Origin: Porphyromonas crevioricanis
GTDB taxonomy: Bacteria > Bacteroidota > Bacteroidia > Bacteroidales > Porphyromonadaceae
Length of the DNA: 64,000 nt
Reading direction: 5' to 3'
NCBI RefSeq assembly: GCF_900167225.1
Contig: NZ_FUXH01000010.1
Coordinates: 1 to 64,000 of the forward strand
Shown piece after piece: positions 45,832-56,047 of this stretch. The notes under the pieces were generated by a model. It saw only the letters and a program-made list of their open reading frames with translations, made no database searches and was not told the DNA's origin. Made by a program: the position numbers and the translations under genes. Within the stretch, counting starts at the first letter, position 1; every line of letters begins with the position of its first letter.

Positions 45832-46434
45832 TTAGAATGTGTACTCAACCTCATCGAAATAAATAGGAATACCACTGCGACTGGTAAATTCTGGTCCAAT
45901 GCTGAATGGTACTATCAATCGCACTCTCGCTCCATCCCCGAGCAAAGACATTGGGAACGCCAAGCCTTCACACATGTATCGGTTTAGGTTGAAGCCTGCT
46001 GCAGGAGGCAATGGCTGGAAATGTAAGGGCCCATCCCGGTAGACGTCAATGTAAATAAACTCTATGGGCTGATATTTGCCTTTCGATAAACTGTCGAATA
46101 TGACCGGCTCTGAAGAGTCTAATGCATAACCTCTTATTCGCATGAAAACATGCGTCTTCTGAGGCACGGCTTTAGCTCCACCCTTGTCAAGAACCTCCAT
46201 ATATAGATCATTGTCGAAATGGTAGAGGATTCCCGGGACAAAGTCTTTTTGTTCTCGCTCAGCTTCTTTCACTTTGAAGCCTTTGCTTACTATGAAAGAT
46301 TTGATCCGTTTGCGCTCATCTTGTCTCATCTCTGTCAAAGAGCGCACTTTGCTCTTTTCACAGGATATCAGAGTAAAGCAGGCAAGCATACAAATCAATC
46401 CAACGGCTCGATATATACGCATTGTTCTCTTCAT
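45832..46434 (-). CDS. DUF4827 lipoprotein
   Basis: A 200-residue protein with a lipobox (TLISC, C25). The rest is a predicted beta-rich domain with basic segments, resembling FKBP-like DUF4827 proteins of Bacteroidales: VFMRIRGYALDSSEPVIFDSL and PFSIGPEFTSRSGIPIYFDEVEYTF. No activity known. It lies 4 bp from the DHH gene and 13 bp from glmM, in one transcription unit. Confidence 0.78.
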   Translation of the reverse strand: MKRTMRIYRAVGLICMLACFTLISCEKSKVRSLTEMRQDERKRIKSFIVSKGFKVKEAEREQKDFVPGILYHFDNDLYMEVLDKGGAKAVPQKTHVFMRIRGYALDSSEPVIFDSLSKGKYQPIEFIYIDVYRDGPLHFQPLPPAAGFNLNRYMCEGLAFPMSLLGDGARVRLIVPFSIGPEFTSRSGIPIYFDEVEYTF

Positions 46435-46438
46435 TTGT

Positions 46439-47515
46439 CTATATTTTTTTTCGGTTACGTATTTCTTCCAATATCATTTGTGCTACCTTTTCCGCTTCAT
46501 CCGGATTGGGATATTCTGCACCGGCTGCATTCTTATGACCGCCTCCCCCAAACAGTTTAGTGGCAATGTCATTTACCGGCCTATCTCCACTGCTGCGGAG
46601 AGAGATCTTGAGATAAGTTTCTCGCCTGCGGATATAGAAAGAGTAGTAGATACCCTCTATTGCCAAAGGCTCGTTCACAAAGCCTTCTGTATCACTATCC
46701 GATACGCCAAATGACTCCAGCTCTTCTCTCTCCAATACAAAATAGGCTGCACCAATTTCTGGTATCAACTGCAACTTCCGGTCTAAGACATAGCCGCGGA
46801 GTTTCACCTGACCTGTGGTATTTCGGTGAAAGATTTGATCTATCAGCAGAGTTTTATTGGCCCCACAACTCAATAGATCGGCTACGACACAAAAAACACG
46901 TGGTGATTCCGATTGATAGGAAAAACACCCCGTGTCAGTAATAATTCCACAGAGTAGGCTTTGGGCGCAATTGGGGGTAATAGCAGAAGCCAGTCCCATC
47001 CCCTGCAGGCAATGATATACCAATTCCGCTGTGGATGACATCCCTGGAAAACTGAATGAAAGTTCAAAGAAGTTTTCTTCTGGATACAAATGATGGTCAA
47101 TGAGTATCTTGGGTGCTTTCGATTTGGTCAAGATTGGAGCCAACAGATTGCCCACTCGCTTGGGAGACTGAAAATCTAAACAACAGATCAAGTCGGCATC
47201 TAACAGCACTCTTTCGGCTTCTTGATTGGTGGTCCCATTGTGATGGATCAGCACCTCTTTTGCTAGAGGAAGGTCGGCCACGATGCGAGGTATGGCATTG
47301 GGCAAAATCATTTGCACATCCTTCTCTGGGTAAGCTGATCGCAGAGCATCACAAAGACCACAAACCGACCCAACAGCATCTCCATCCGGAGCCGTGTGGG
47401 ACAACAGGCATATTTTGGTGGATCTTTCGATGCGTTGTTTCAGTAGGCTAAACTTTTCCGTGTCGAAAGAAAAAGAGTCTTCCTGTTGAGATGACAAGTT
47501 TGTATTACAGCTCAT
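46439..47515 (-). CDS. DHH-family phosphoesterase (NrnA-like)
   Basis: A 358-residue manganese-dependent phosphoesterase: LLSHTAPDGDAVGSVCGL (motif I), LDFQSP, ILIDHHLYP, and a C-terminal DHHA1 domain with KLFGGGGHKNAAGAEY. Such enzymes degrade nano-RNAs, pAp or linear dinucleotides (pApA). The ATG at 47515 (MSCNTNL) is preferred to a start 26 codons upstream. It opens the minus-strand series that runs through glmM and rlmD to the biotin genes. Confidence 0.88.
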   Translation of the reverse strand: MSCNTNLSSQQEDSFSFDTEKFSLLKQRIERSTKICLLSHTAPDGDAVGSVCGLCDALRSAYPEKDVQMILPNAIPRIVADLPLAKEVLIHHNGTTNQEAERVLLDADLICCLDFQSPKRVGNLLAPILTKSKAPKILIDHHLYPEENFFELSFSFPGMSSTAELVYHCLQGMGLASAITPNCAQSLLCGIITDTGCFSYQSESPRVFCVVADLLSCGANKTLLIDQIFHRNTTGQVKLRGYVLDRKLQLIPEIGAAYFVLEREELESFGVSDSDTEGFVNEPLAIEGIYYSFYIRRRETYLKISLRSSGDRPVNDIATKLFGGGGHKNAAGAEYPNPDEAEKVAQMILEEIRNRKKI

Positions 47516-47569
47516 GATGCATTCAAGGGGGAACTGGAGGTTCTTCGATATTTGTTTTATTCCGGGCTT

Positions 47570-47577
47570 CAAATATA
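47570..47577 (-). promoter_or_regulatory. -7 box TATATTTG for the DHH-glmM-bio gene series
   Basis: Perfect TAnnTTTG on the minus strand, 55 nt before the DHH start. No matching -33 box. Confidence 0.4.
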
Positions 47578-47657
47578 CGAAGTTTGCACACATCGGGATA
47601 ATCCGAAATGCTCAGAGAAATTATTACCTTGCAAAGCATTAATATCGATAAAAAGGT

Positions 47658-50600
47658 ATGAGAAATAACACATTTCACCACTTGTTATACTCTTCTCTTT
47701 GCACACTGGTGCTGCTTGGCTCGTGTACTTGCCTTCCTTCTGTGCAGGCCCAAGAGAGAACCCTCCCAACCAAAGTCATGCAAGCGAAAGTTGATAGAAA
47801 AACCGGAAAAATGGATTTGCTGAAACAAAAGATAGATCTCGCAGTAGAGGATCGTAAACCCAGAGAAGCTATCCGATTCTGTGAAGATCTTATGGATCAA
47901 GCCCGGAGGCAAAAACATCTTGCTTATCTCTTATATGCAAGTGCACTACATTCTCAACTCGGGGAGGAACTAGACCCAGAAGAAAGAAAGAACAGTATTG
48001 CTCGGATATGGGAGATACGTACCCTTCCTTGGTTGTCTGAGGCGGATCAAATGGTTTTGCATGCTTACATGCTGGATTACTATACACAGCGATTCCGTCC
48101 TTTTTCTTGGAGTCCGAAGACTCAATCTCCTGAAACTGATAGGGCAGCTCAGCTGGGTGAATCTCCCGATTTTTGGGGAATGGATCAATTCCGTTCGGTG
48201 TTGCTACGCTGTATGGATGGTATGCTCAAAGATCCCAAATTGCTATCTGATACCACCATTGATCTCTATTACCCAATCTTCAAAACAGACTGTTCCTCTC
48301 CGGAAAAATCGGAAGTTATAGACTTGAGCCGTTCTCTTCTGTTTCAGTTTATTTCCCTCTGCGAAAAACTGATGCAGAATACACCTTTTCTGCAAACAGA
48401 CCAGATAGAGGTGGATGGCAAAGTGGTTGATCTATATGTCTATCTCACAAGTCAATTGGATGGGGTGGCTCAAGCAACCTCAAATAAAGAGCTTGCAGAC
48501 TATATTGTGTGGAAAAGACTGCAGTTGGATAGGAATACTCACCGAATATCACAGGAGGAATATGCTACCAAACTTCGATCTTTGATAGATCGAGCAAATG
48601 GGCAGTATGTGTTGTCTAATCTATATGAGGATTTGTGTAGACAATATGACTATGGTCGTCGCAAGTATAGACAGCGAAGAGCAGAGCTAATAGAACTGTG
48701 TGAACAGCTCTTGATGCGTTGCCCGGAGGATACTTTTTCTCGTCGGGAGCTTCTCAGAAACCTTTATTTGATAGTTGAGCCAAGCTTCAATTGGCAACTA
48801 CCTGCTGTAGTCCAGAGTCAGGACACTGTCTGGTTGCAGGTAGATCGCTTCGAGGCCTATGATATGCAGTCCATATCCGTGAAGATAGATAGGATGCAAG
48901 ATCAGCAAGGGGGATGGCGAACAAATACACCTGAAACTCCGATAGAGGGACAGACTTTAGAGCTGCATTTGACTCCTAAAGATCTGATGTCTTTTACAGA
49001 TGAAACGGGAGATTCTTCAGATACTTTTTTTAGATATCCCATAGCAGCCAAATTGCCGTATGGTACCTATAGAGTGCAACTAAAGGTTGAGCCTCTTTTG
49101 CTGACCAAGGAATTTTCTCCATTCGAGGGCGTAGAGTCTGTTCTCTACTTTGGTGTCAGTGATTTATTGACAGTAAAGCTGACGAATAGTGGGTCATCAG
49201 AAATTCGTGTTCACGAGGCAAATAGTGGGCGAGCGGTTCCTTTGGCTGAAGTTGAGATCTTCACACTCGAACGTAAGTATGGAGAAAACAGGCATACCGA
49301 TTACCTTGAGCTTAAAATGCGACTCAAGACTGACAAAAGTGGTATAGTTGTTCTTCCTTCTGAGTTACAAGGTTCATTGCACTGCCGGCCCATATCCGGA
49401 GAAGATAGGTACTGTCCCTCATCTAACTTATATGTCAGGGGAGGGTATCAGGAGAAAGACGATTCGATAGCCGCCAAACCTATTCCTTATGTGTACACGG
49501 ATAGGTCAGTGTACCGCCCCGGGCAGCGTGTCTTTTTCTCCGGTATCCTATATGAGAGTAATGTCTATCGAGCTAAGTCGAAGGTGTTGTCAGGCAGAAA
49601 GGTGGAGGTTGCCCTCTATGATGCCAATATGGAGTTTGTAGATAGTCTGAGCCTAACAAGCGGAGAGTATGGAGAATATGATGGTTCGTTCTTACTTTCT
49701 GAAAGGACTCTCGGTGGAGCTTTCTTCATCAAGGCTAAATATGAGGAAGAAGAAAGTCAAGCTCTTTTATATGTGGAAGAATACAAACGCCCTCGCTTTG
49801 AACTGACCCTGAAGAAGGAGGAAAAGAGGCAGTACAAACTGGGAGAGAAGGCTCTTATAGAAGGACAGGCCAAACTGTACAGCGGTGTGGGACTGCCCGG
49901 AGCACAGGTGAGAGCTGTGACAACCGTAGTGCGATATGATAGTTTTTACCGATCTATGCTGTACAGATCTGCAAGTTCTGAAATAGTCTCTGTAGATACT
50001 ACCGAAACAGATTCTCTGGGTAACTTCCAGATTGCTCTATTGATCCGATTGAATGCGAAGCTGGAGAGAGAAAGACAGTCTCTGGAGAAGGAGGCTATCA
50101 GAAACTCTTACTATCACTTCCGGACAACTGTTACAGTATTGTCTGAGAATGGAGAGACACAGTCTGTGGAGCACAGCTTTTTGATTGGTAAGCCTCATTC
50201 TCAACTCAGTGTACATCTGCGTTCTACGGGAATAACCTATGGTGTGGATGATTCTCGATTGTTTATCGACAAGAGTAGATCTGGAGAGAAGTTGTACTTC
50301 GAGCTTGATGCCCCTTTCGATTCGGCGCAATCCGCAAAGGTTTCTTTTAGTCTTTCTGGTAAAGATGGCAGAGTCCGTTACCATAAGGATGATCTTCCCC
50401 TTGTGTCAATCATTGATATTGCTAAAGAGTGGGGTAAGCTTCCTTCCGGATCTTATGTACTTAAGGCTTTTGCATACACTGATAGTGGTGACAGAGTAGA
50501 GCTTAGCAGGCCCATTGTTTTGTATGGATCAAGAGACAAACAGATCTCTGAAGCTTCGAAGTTATTTGTACGGCTATCCAAAGAGGAGTATTCCGATGGA

Positions 50601-53549
50601 AATCCTCCAGAACTTCTTTTAGCAAGCAAATTCGAGGATGCTCAGGTATATTATGATGTCATCACGAGAAAAGGAATCATAGAGAGGAGGCATATCTGCT
50701 TGTCTAGCAATCGATTGTTCCGTCTGCGGCCAAACTTGCCATCCGGAAAACTGCCTCCTGCATACATGATCCGAATTTACACGGTGAGGAATGCTGAACT
50801 CTATGAGCATAGAGTCCATTTTAAGCTAAAGGAGCCCGACAAAACCATTCGCATCAAGCAAATTTCTTTTAGAGATAGGAGCTTGGCCGGTAGTGCCCAA
50901 CAGTGGAGTTTCTCCCTAACCGATGCATCGGGAAAACCACTCAAAGCCCATGTGACAGCATTTCTTACTGATGAGGCTCTACAAGCTATTCGACCTCGCG
51001 AATGGATAGGTATTGAAGCTCAACATCCATTTTTGATGGATGAGCTGCCTGCTTCTGTTTCGAGGAGAGAGATGGCCCATTGTGCCATAAGTTTCTCCCA
51101 AAAGAGAATCGCTACTCTACCTCATTGTGTCTATAGACCAAACTGGCATTCTCATCTAGTCAATGTCTACAGAGGCCCTTGGTATGCGAGGGGTGGTGTG
51201 TCGTATGCGAAGGGAAGCGACTCAACGAGACCGACCCTTTTTGCCCAAAGCTTATCTCTGGTAGCAGATGTAGAAGAAAGTGTACAGGAAAATTTGGGTA
51301 CAATTGAGCAAAATCCGGCCGTCCGGCAGAATTTTGCCGAAACAGCTTTTTTCTACCCACAGCTTACAAGCGATGAACACGGAGAAGTCAGCTGGAGATT
51401 TACCTTACCCGAGTCTCTCACACGCTGGGAGCTCCAATTGGTTGCTCATACTCCTGATTTATTTTGGGGAAACCGTGTTTTGCATGTCGAATCCTACAAA
51501 GAACTGATGCTTGTGCCCAACATGCCTCGTTTTTTGCGCCGAGGAGATCAAACAGTCGTCGCTGCAACTGTGTATAATAGGACAGATATTCCACAACAGG
51601 TCGAATATTGCATGGAGCTGTTCGATCCGGATTCTCAGGCTATTCTGCAAAGACAGACACAGCCATTGAAATTGGAGCCGGGAGCACATACAACAGCTTC
51701 TTTTGAGCTACAGACAGTAGGAGATTTGCCTTTGATAGGGGTGCGTCTCATGGCTATTGGAGAGACACATACAGATGGAGAGCAGTATATCCTCCCTCAG
51801 CTGAGTGATGTAGAGAAAGTACGTGTTACGCTCCCCCTTTCTTTATCTCCAGGAGAGGAGCAAGTAGTAGATTTGTTCACTCTTCTTCCTCAGTATGAGG
51901 TGTCGGACTTGCAGATTTCTCTGCAAAATGAAGGAGGACTCCTTTGGCCCCTTTTCAGGAGTCTGATCTCTGTAGTCAAACCTAAAGAAAACAATGCCAT
52001 AGAAATAGCTTCTTCTCTGTATGCCAATAGGGTAGTGGAGTGGTTGCTTTCTCGGCCATCATTGCAACCCATACTCAAAGATATACGCCAATCGTCCCCT
52101 GATGTCAGTTCCACTCTGCGTCATTCGGGAGAGGCCTATGATATGTTGGATAGAGAGATGCCTTGGCTTAGAGAGAGTAAGCTCGAAGAGGCCTCTGCTT
52201 CTGCTCTTTTGGCTTTGTTAAATAATGACAGTAGTAGATTGCCGGCCTCGGTAGCCATCGAACAGCTAAGAGAGTTACAGAGAGATAATGGTGGTTTTGC
52301 TTGGTACTCGGATATGGAGGCTTCTTTTCATGTGACATCTTACATAGTTGAGCTGTTTACTCGATTGAAAATTATTGGTATTTCAGAACGGAGAGCTCCC
52401 GAATTAGATATTTGTATGCTGGCTTTCAACTACCTCGATGCCTACGCTTTGCGCGAGGTAAATCGATTGTTGCTACAAAAAATAAGCCCCAAGAGACTTC
52501 CCTATAATCTTTTGCGCTATCTCTATTTATCCACGATAGCTGATAGAAGACCTGAAACGGAGCAGACAAAAAAGGTCTGGGACTATTGTTTGCCTCTACT
52601 GTATCACTCTATGTCTAAGCTCCCTCTCGAGGAACTTCCCTATGCTGCGATTATCGCACAAGAAAACAATCAGGCTCAGAAAGCTGCTTGGGCTGTGGAG
52701 GTATTGAGGCAACATTTGACTGATTTGCCCCACCAAGGAACTTTCTTTGCCATGAAAGAGTCCGAAAGCTATCATTGGCAAGACAATCGCTATCCGCTAC
52801 ACTTGGCTGCTATGGAGGCTATAAATAGAGTGGAGGCAGATTGGTCTACCATTCACCGCATGCAGAAGTGGCTGTTGAGTCAGAGACGTGTACAGTACTG
52901 GCCCTCTTCTCCTACGACTGTGAATATTATACAAGGGCTTTTGATGAATGAACAGGAGTTGTTGGGGCAGGTTTCTGCTCCTTCCAGGCAGATGCTGACA
53001 ATTCCGAGTGATGGGCAGTTAAGAGTCCGGAATGAGAGTGGTCAGATACAGTGGTACGGAGTGTATATAGATTACTCTCGATCTTTGGAGCAGGCAAGTG
53101 AACTGCTTTCTGTTGCCAAGGGGCCTCTGCAGCTCGAGAGCAAGGCTTATAAAGTCGTAGTGAATGGGAATCAAAAGCGACTGCAAGCATTGGAGGATGG
53201 AGAAGAGCTCCATCCCGGAGATGAAGTCAGACTTCATTACACCATCCGACTGGATCGAGATATGGACTTCATTGTTCTTTCCGATTCTCGTATTGCAGCA
53301 GCCGAGCCTATGGGACCCCTTAGCGGATATAAATATGAGGGTGGAACCTTCTTCTACTTTGAGGCTAAAGATTCTGGACAAAATTTCTTTTTCGATACAC
53401 TGCATCGAGGCAGTTATCAATTGTCTTTTTCTCAAAGAATTCAGCATGAGGGTTTCTATCGCTCGGGAAAAGCGACTCTCAGATCCGCTTATGCCCCAGC
53501 TTTTTCCTGCGAATTGCCGGGTTTGAGAGTACGTGTTAGGAAGGAATAG
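47658..53549 (+). CDS. Alpha-2-macroglobulin-family protein
   Basis: A 1963-residue envelope protein. The N-terminus is hydrophobic with a lipobox-like LLGSC (C23) and an alternative signal peptidase I site after VQA (31). Then come a helical region, macroglobulin (MG2-like) beta-domains (VYTDRSVYRPGQRVFFSGILYE), an A2M domain (TAFFYPQLTSDEHGEVSWRFTLPESLTRWE) and an alpha/alpha toroid region. No thioester motif (CxEQ) is found, so it is unlikely to trap proteases by covalent attachment. It may protect the periplasm or act in secretion. Large single gene with its own terminator. Confidence 0.9.
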   Translation: MRNNTFHHLLYSSLCTLVLLGSCTCLPSVQAQERTLPTKVMQAKVDRKTGKMDLLKQKIDLAVEDRKPREAIRFCEDLMDQARRQKHLAYLLYASALHSQLGEELDPEERKNSIARIWEIRTLPWLSEADQMVLHAYMLDYYTQRFRPFSWSPKTQSPETDRAAQLGESPDFWGMDQFRSVLLRCMDGMLKDPKLLSDTTIDLYYPIFKTDCSSPEKSEVIDLSRSLLFQFISLCEKLMQNTPFLQTDQIEVDGKVVDLYVYLTSQLDGVAQATSNKELADYIVWKRLQLDRNTHRISQEEYATKLRSLIDRANGQYVLSNLYEDLCRQYDYGRRKYRQRRAELIELCEQLLMRCPEDTFSRRELLRNLYLIVEPSFNWQLPAVVQSQDTVWLQVDRFEAYDMQSISVKIDRMQDQQGGWRTNTPETPIEGQTLELHLTPKDLMSFTDETGDSSDTFFRYPIAAKLPYGTYRVQLKVEPLLLTKEFSPFEGVESVLYFGVSDLLTVKLTNSGSSEIRVHEANSGRAVPLAEVEIFTLERKYGENRHTDYLELKMRLKTDKSGIVVLPSELQGSLHCRPISGEDRYCPSSNLYVRGGYQEKDDSIAAKPIPYVYTDRSVYRPGQRVFFSGILYESNVYRAKSKVLSGRKVEVALYDANMEFVDSLSLTSGEYGEYDGSFLLSERTLGGAFFIKAKYEEEESQALLYVEEYKRPRFELTLKKEEKRQYKLGEKALIEGQAKLYSGVGLPGAQVRAVTTVVRYDSFYRSMLYRSASSEIVSVDTTETDSLGNFQIALLIRLNAKLERERQSLEKEAIRNSYYHFRTTVTVLSENGETQSVEHSFLIGKPHSQLSVHLRSTGITYGVDDSRLFIDKSRSGEKLYFELDAPFDSAQSAKVSFSLSGKDGRVRYHKDDLPLVSIIDIAKEWGKLPSGSYVLKAFAYTDSGDRVELSRPIVLYGSRDKQISEASKLFVRLSKEEYSDGNPPELLLASKFEDAQVYYDVITRKGIIERRHICLSSNRLFRLRPNLPSGKLPPAYMIRIYTVRNAELYEHRVHFKLKEPDKTIRIKQISFRDRSLAGSAQQWSFSLTDASGKPLKAHVTAFLTDEALQAIRPREWIGIEAQHPFLMDELPASVSRREMAHCAISFSQKRIATLPHCVYRPNWHSHLVNVYRGPWYARGGVSYAKGSDSTRPTLFAQSLSLVADVEESVQENLGTIEQNPAVRQNFAETAFFYPQLTSDEHGEVSWRFTLPESLTRWELQLVAHTPDLFWGNRVLHVESYKELMLVPNMPRFLRRGDQTVVAATVYNRTDIPQQVEYCMELFDPDSQAILQRQTQPLKLEPGAHTTASFELQTVGDLPLIGVRLMAIGETHTDGEQYILPQLSDVEKVRVTLPLSLSPGEEQVVDLFTLLPQYEVSDLQISLQNEGGLLWPLFRSLISVVKPKENNAIEIASSLYANRVVEWLLSRPSLQPILKDIRQSSPDVSSTLRHSGEAYDMLDREMPWLRESKLEEASASALLALLNNDSSRLPASVAIEQLRELQRDNGGFAWYSDMEASFHVTSYIVELFTRLKIIGISERRAPELDICMLAFNYLDAYALREVNRLLLQKISPKRLPYNLLRYLYLSTIADRRPETEQTKKVWDYCLPLLYHSMSKLPLEELPYAAIIAQENNQAQKAAWAVEVLRQHLTDLPHQGTFFAMKESESYHWQDNRYPLHLAAMEAINRVEADWSTIHRMQKWLLSQRRVQYWPSSPTTVNIIQGLLMNEQELLGQVSAPSRQMLTIPSDGQLRVRNESGQIQWYGVYIDYSRSLEQASELLSVAKGPLQLESKAYKVVVNGNQKRLQALEDGEELHPGDEVRLHYTIRLDRDMDFIVLSDSRIAAAEPMGPLSGYKYEGGTFFYFEAKDSGQNFFFDTLHRGSYQLSFSQRIQHEGFYRSGKATLRSAYAPAFSCELPGLRVRVRKE

Positions 53550-53577
53550 GATCTGTAGTGGACATAAATAGATCTTG

Positions 53578-53630
53578 AGAAAGTCCTCATATATGGAGAG
53601 TTTTTCTCCTATATGAGGACTTCTTTTTCT
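53578..53630 (+). terminator. Rho-independent terminator after the macroglobulin gene
   Basis: AAGTCCTCATATATGGAGA faces TCTCCTATATGAGGACTT around a GTTTTT loop, then CTTTTTCTCTC. Confidence 0.85.
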
Positions 53631-53639
53631 CTCTTCCTA

Positions 53640-53880
53640 AAAAAATCTATTCATCAGCATTCTGAGAAGATCAAAATTGTCTCCTGTGGGAATAAACGCT
53701 AGCTCTTGTGTTGGCGGAAGTTCTCTCAGGAGATATTTTTTTGCTCCTTTCTCTGTGGTTGAGGCCATCGTATGAGCTCCTGCCAAAAGCCTCAAGTAGA
53801 TCTCTGATGAAGGTGCTTTATTGTGTATTCTTATGTTTGCTTAGGTTTTCATGGTGAAGGGCTTTTTCTACTTCAAATCG
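53640..53880 (-). repeat. Dispersed repeat, copy C (inverted)
   Basis: Read on the minus strand this segment follows copy A: GGAGATAT...CTCTCAGGAGA, a degenerate GTGTTGGC (for GTGTTAGC), AATTTTGATC and ATTCTGAGA..GAATAG elements in the same order. It is more decayed than copies A and B and lies head-to-head with copy B. Confidence 0.55.
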
Positions 53881-53904
53881 AAGTTTTTGGCCTTGATTTT
53901 CACC

Positions 53905-54330
53905 CTCCTTTTTGATGTCTATAGGAGCTGTTTTTTACTAACACGGGAGAGAACGAAAATTCTCTCCTGAGAAAAAAAATATTCTCTCCTGTGTTAGCAA
54001 AATTTCTCTCAGGAGAGAAATTTAACCCTCTCGAAACGCCCTATTCATCGGTGTTTCGGAGGGCCATCATGAGCTAAAAATGAGGAACAAATTCGCTTGT
54101 CTATACAGGCTCTTTTTTTCTCCATTTCTTCTGTTTTTGTAGTAAGAAGGAATTTACAAAATATGTCGATTTTGGTGGCGAGAAACAACCTCTTGAAGAC
54201 CTTTGCATGGGTTCTAAAAAGCAAGTTTTAATTGCCTTTTGTCGATTTGCAGAATGCGGAGATCTTCATCTTTGTCTTAGAGCTTTTCACCATGATTATT
54301 GTATCCTGCAAAGGCAGTCGAAATAGCCTT
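53905..54330 (+). repeat. Dispersed repeat, copy B
   Basis: Same order of elements as copy A: TTTTTGATG, CTAACACGGGAGAGAA, TTCTCTCCTGTGTTAGC, CTCTCAGGAGAGAAATTT, CCCTCTC, CCTATTCATCGGTGTTTCGG, and GGAATTTACAAAATAT (54149-54164). Here the second unit is inverted, so CTAACACGGGAGAGAA and TTCTCTCCTGTGTTAG form a 16-bp hairpin stem. Confidence 0.7.
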
Positions 54331-54514
54331 TTGAGAGCTCGTATGGTGGTCTTTTTTTGACTTTCTCCTTTCTTCTTTTCTCTCTGTCATAAAATGGCTA
54401 TTAAATCTGGCTGAAACAGAACTATTACCTTTGTCTCCTGCTAAAGAAAGACTTGACAAAGTCTCATGTAGAGGGCTGTGTCGGTGTGCTTGATCTTAAG
54501 TAGGAAATTTGACA
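54331..54514. other. Remainder of the gap before the coiled-coil gene
   Basis: No further gene, repeat or clear promoter box is seen between copy B and the ATG at 54515. Confidence 0.4.
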
Positions 54515-55417
54515 ATGAAACAAAAAACGATCGTGGTGGCAGCTATCGCATTGGGGCTGGTAGCTGTTGTGTTAGGAGTGCTATTTTGGCAAGGGAAAAG
54601 ATCTTTGCAAAAAGAACGAGAGAGCTTCGCTCAAATAGAGAAAGAACAGATGCTTGATGAATTGTATGAGCTTTCGGCACAATATGATATGCAGTACAAC
54701 AAATTGTCTGGAACGAACACAGAGGGACAGCTTAAAATAGCTAATGATTCTATTTTGCAGCAACTTATCAGTGAGCGAGCAAAGGTAGATCGGCTAACCG
54801 AGGAGTTGGCAACAGTAAAAAGCGACAACCTCAAACGTATCAGTCAGTTACAATCCGAAGTCAAGACTTTGCGTAATATTCTCCGTTCTTATGTGACACA
54901 AATAGATTCGTTACATGCTACCAATGAGCGTTTGAGAGATGAGAACAAACAAGTGAAGGCTGATTATCATCGAGCTGAAGCCGAAGCGGGTCGTCTCAAA
55001 CAAGAGCGAGCAGAACTATCTGACAAGGTGACATTGGCTGCCAAACTTAATGCAGTAGGCATATCTGTCAGTACACTCAACAAAAAGGGGAAATCGACAA
55101 AGAAAATCAGTAAAATCACTGACTTTGCTGTGCAATTTACTCTCGCACGGAATGTGACGGCAGAACCAGGGCCTAAATCCATCTACATGAGGATCATTTT
55201 ACCTACAGGGCAAGCCATGGGAGAAGTCGGAACTTTTTCTTTTGAAGGGAAGAATATAGGATACACGGCAAAAAAAGAGATTGAATATACAGGAGAGGAT
55301 ATGTCTCTCACTATTTATAAATCTGTAACGGAGGCTCTCCCTCCTGGTCAGTATAGAGTTTATCTTTTCTCTGATGGGAATCAGATCGGGCGAAGTTTCT
55401 TCGATTTAGGGAATTGA
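54515..55417 (+). CDS. Membrane-anchored coiled-coil protein, unknown function
   Basis: I do not recognise the family. The 300-residue product has one N-terminal membrane segment (VVAAIALGLVAVVLGVLFW, about residues 6-26), a long coiled coil (about 30-180, heptads rich in L, E, K and R), and a C-terminal beta-rich domain (VQFTLARNVTAEPGPKSIYMRIILPTGQ ... GQYRVYLFSDGNQIG). The shape suggests an inner-membrane anchor with a periplasmic domain. Start at ATG 54515. Confidence 0.75.
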   Translation: MKQKTIVVAAIALGLVAVVLGVLFWQGKRSLQKERESFAQIEKEQMLDELYELSAQYDMQYNKLSGTNTEGQLKIANDSILQQLISERAKVDRLTEELATVKSDNLKRISQLQSEVKTLRNILRSYVTQIDSLHATNERLRDENKQVKADYHRAEAEAGRLKQERAELSDKVTLAAKLNAVGISVSTLNKKGKSTKKISKITDFAVQFTLARNVTAEPGPKSIYMRIILPTGQAMGEVGTFSFEGKNIGYTAKKEIEYTGEDMSLTIYKSVTEALPPGQYRVYLFSDGNQIGRSFFDLGN

Positions 55418-55543
55418 GAACTGCCGATCTCACCTGGTAGAGACAATGAAACGAACATTCTGTGATTTGTAGCTGTTACTCACAGTGTAAGACCAGAGAG
55501 TCAAAGTCGAATAATCAAACATATAAAACAGTACGTAAAACCT

Positions 55544-56047
55544 ATGGCAACAGTTACATTCAAACACGAAATCAAAGTAAACACATCCGGCAATTTACCT
55601 GCAGTAGGTAGCTTGGCTCCGCATTTCTGTGGTATAAAGGGAGATCTCAGTGAACTCAAGTTGGAAGATTTGCGTGGCAAGAGGGTGGTGATAAATATTT
55701 TCCCCAGTCTGGATACCGGAGTGTGTGCGGCCAGCGTGCGTCGTTTCAATAAAGAAGCCTCCGAATTGCAAAATACTGTGGTACTTTGCATTTCTCTCGA
55801 CTTGCCATTTGCTCAAACTCGTTTTTGTGCAGCAGAAGGTTTGGAGAATGTGATTACCCTTTCTGCTTTCCGCTGCGATTGCTTCCCCAAGAATTATGGA
55901 GTATTGATGGAAGACGGCCCTCTCAAAGGTCTTCTTGCCAGAGCTGTATTGGTTTTGGATGAAGAGGGAAAAGTGATCTATAACGAGCTTGTGCCAGAAA
56001 TCACACAAGAGCCGAATTATGAGGCAGCTATCGCTGTCTTAAAATAA
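55544..56047 (+). CDS. tpx: Thiol peroxidase
   Basis: Tpx is an atypical 2-Cys peroxiredoxin that reduces hydroperoxides with thioredoxin. The 167-residue protein has the peroxidatic C61 in [15 protein letters not shown] and the resolving C95 in [11 protein letters not shown], at exactly the E. coli Tpx positions, and the [14 protein letters not shown] stretch. No signal peptide. Useful to an anaerobe facing host oxidants. Confidence 0.96.
   Translation: MATVTFKHEIKVNTSGNLPAVGSLAPHFCGIKGDLSELKLEDLRGKRVVINIFPSLDTGVCAASVRRFNKEASELQNTVVLCISLDLPFAQTRFCAAEGLENVITLSAFRCDCFPKNYGVLMEDGPLKGLLARAVLVLDEEGKVIYNELVPEITQEPNYEAAIAVLK

Noticed and set aside
45247-45987. 246-codon plus-strand frame
   Set aside because: Shadow of glmM and DUF4827, composition typical of antisense reading.
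53640-54330. Insertion sequence
   Set aside because: No transposase frame is present, only short palindromic repeats.
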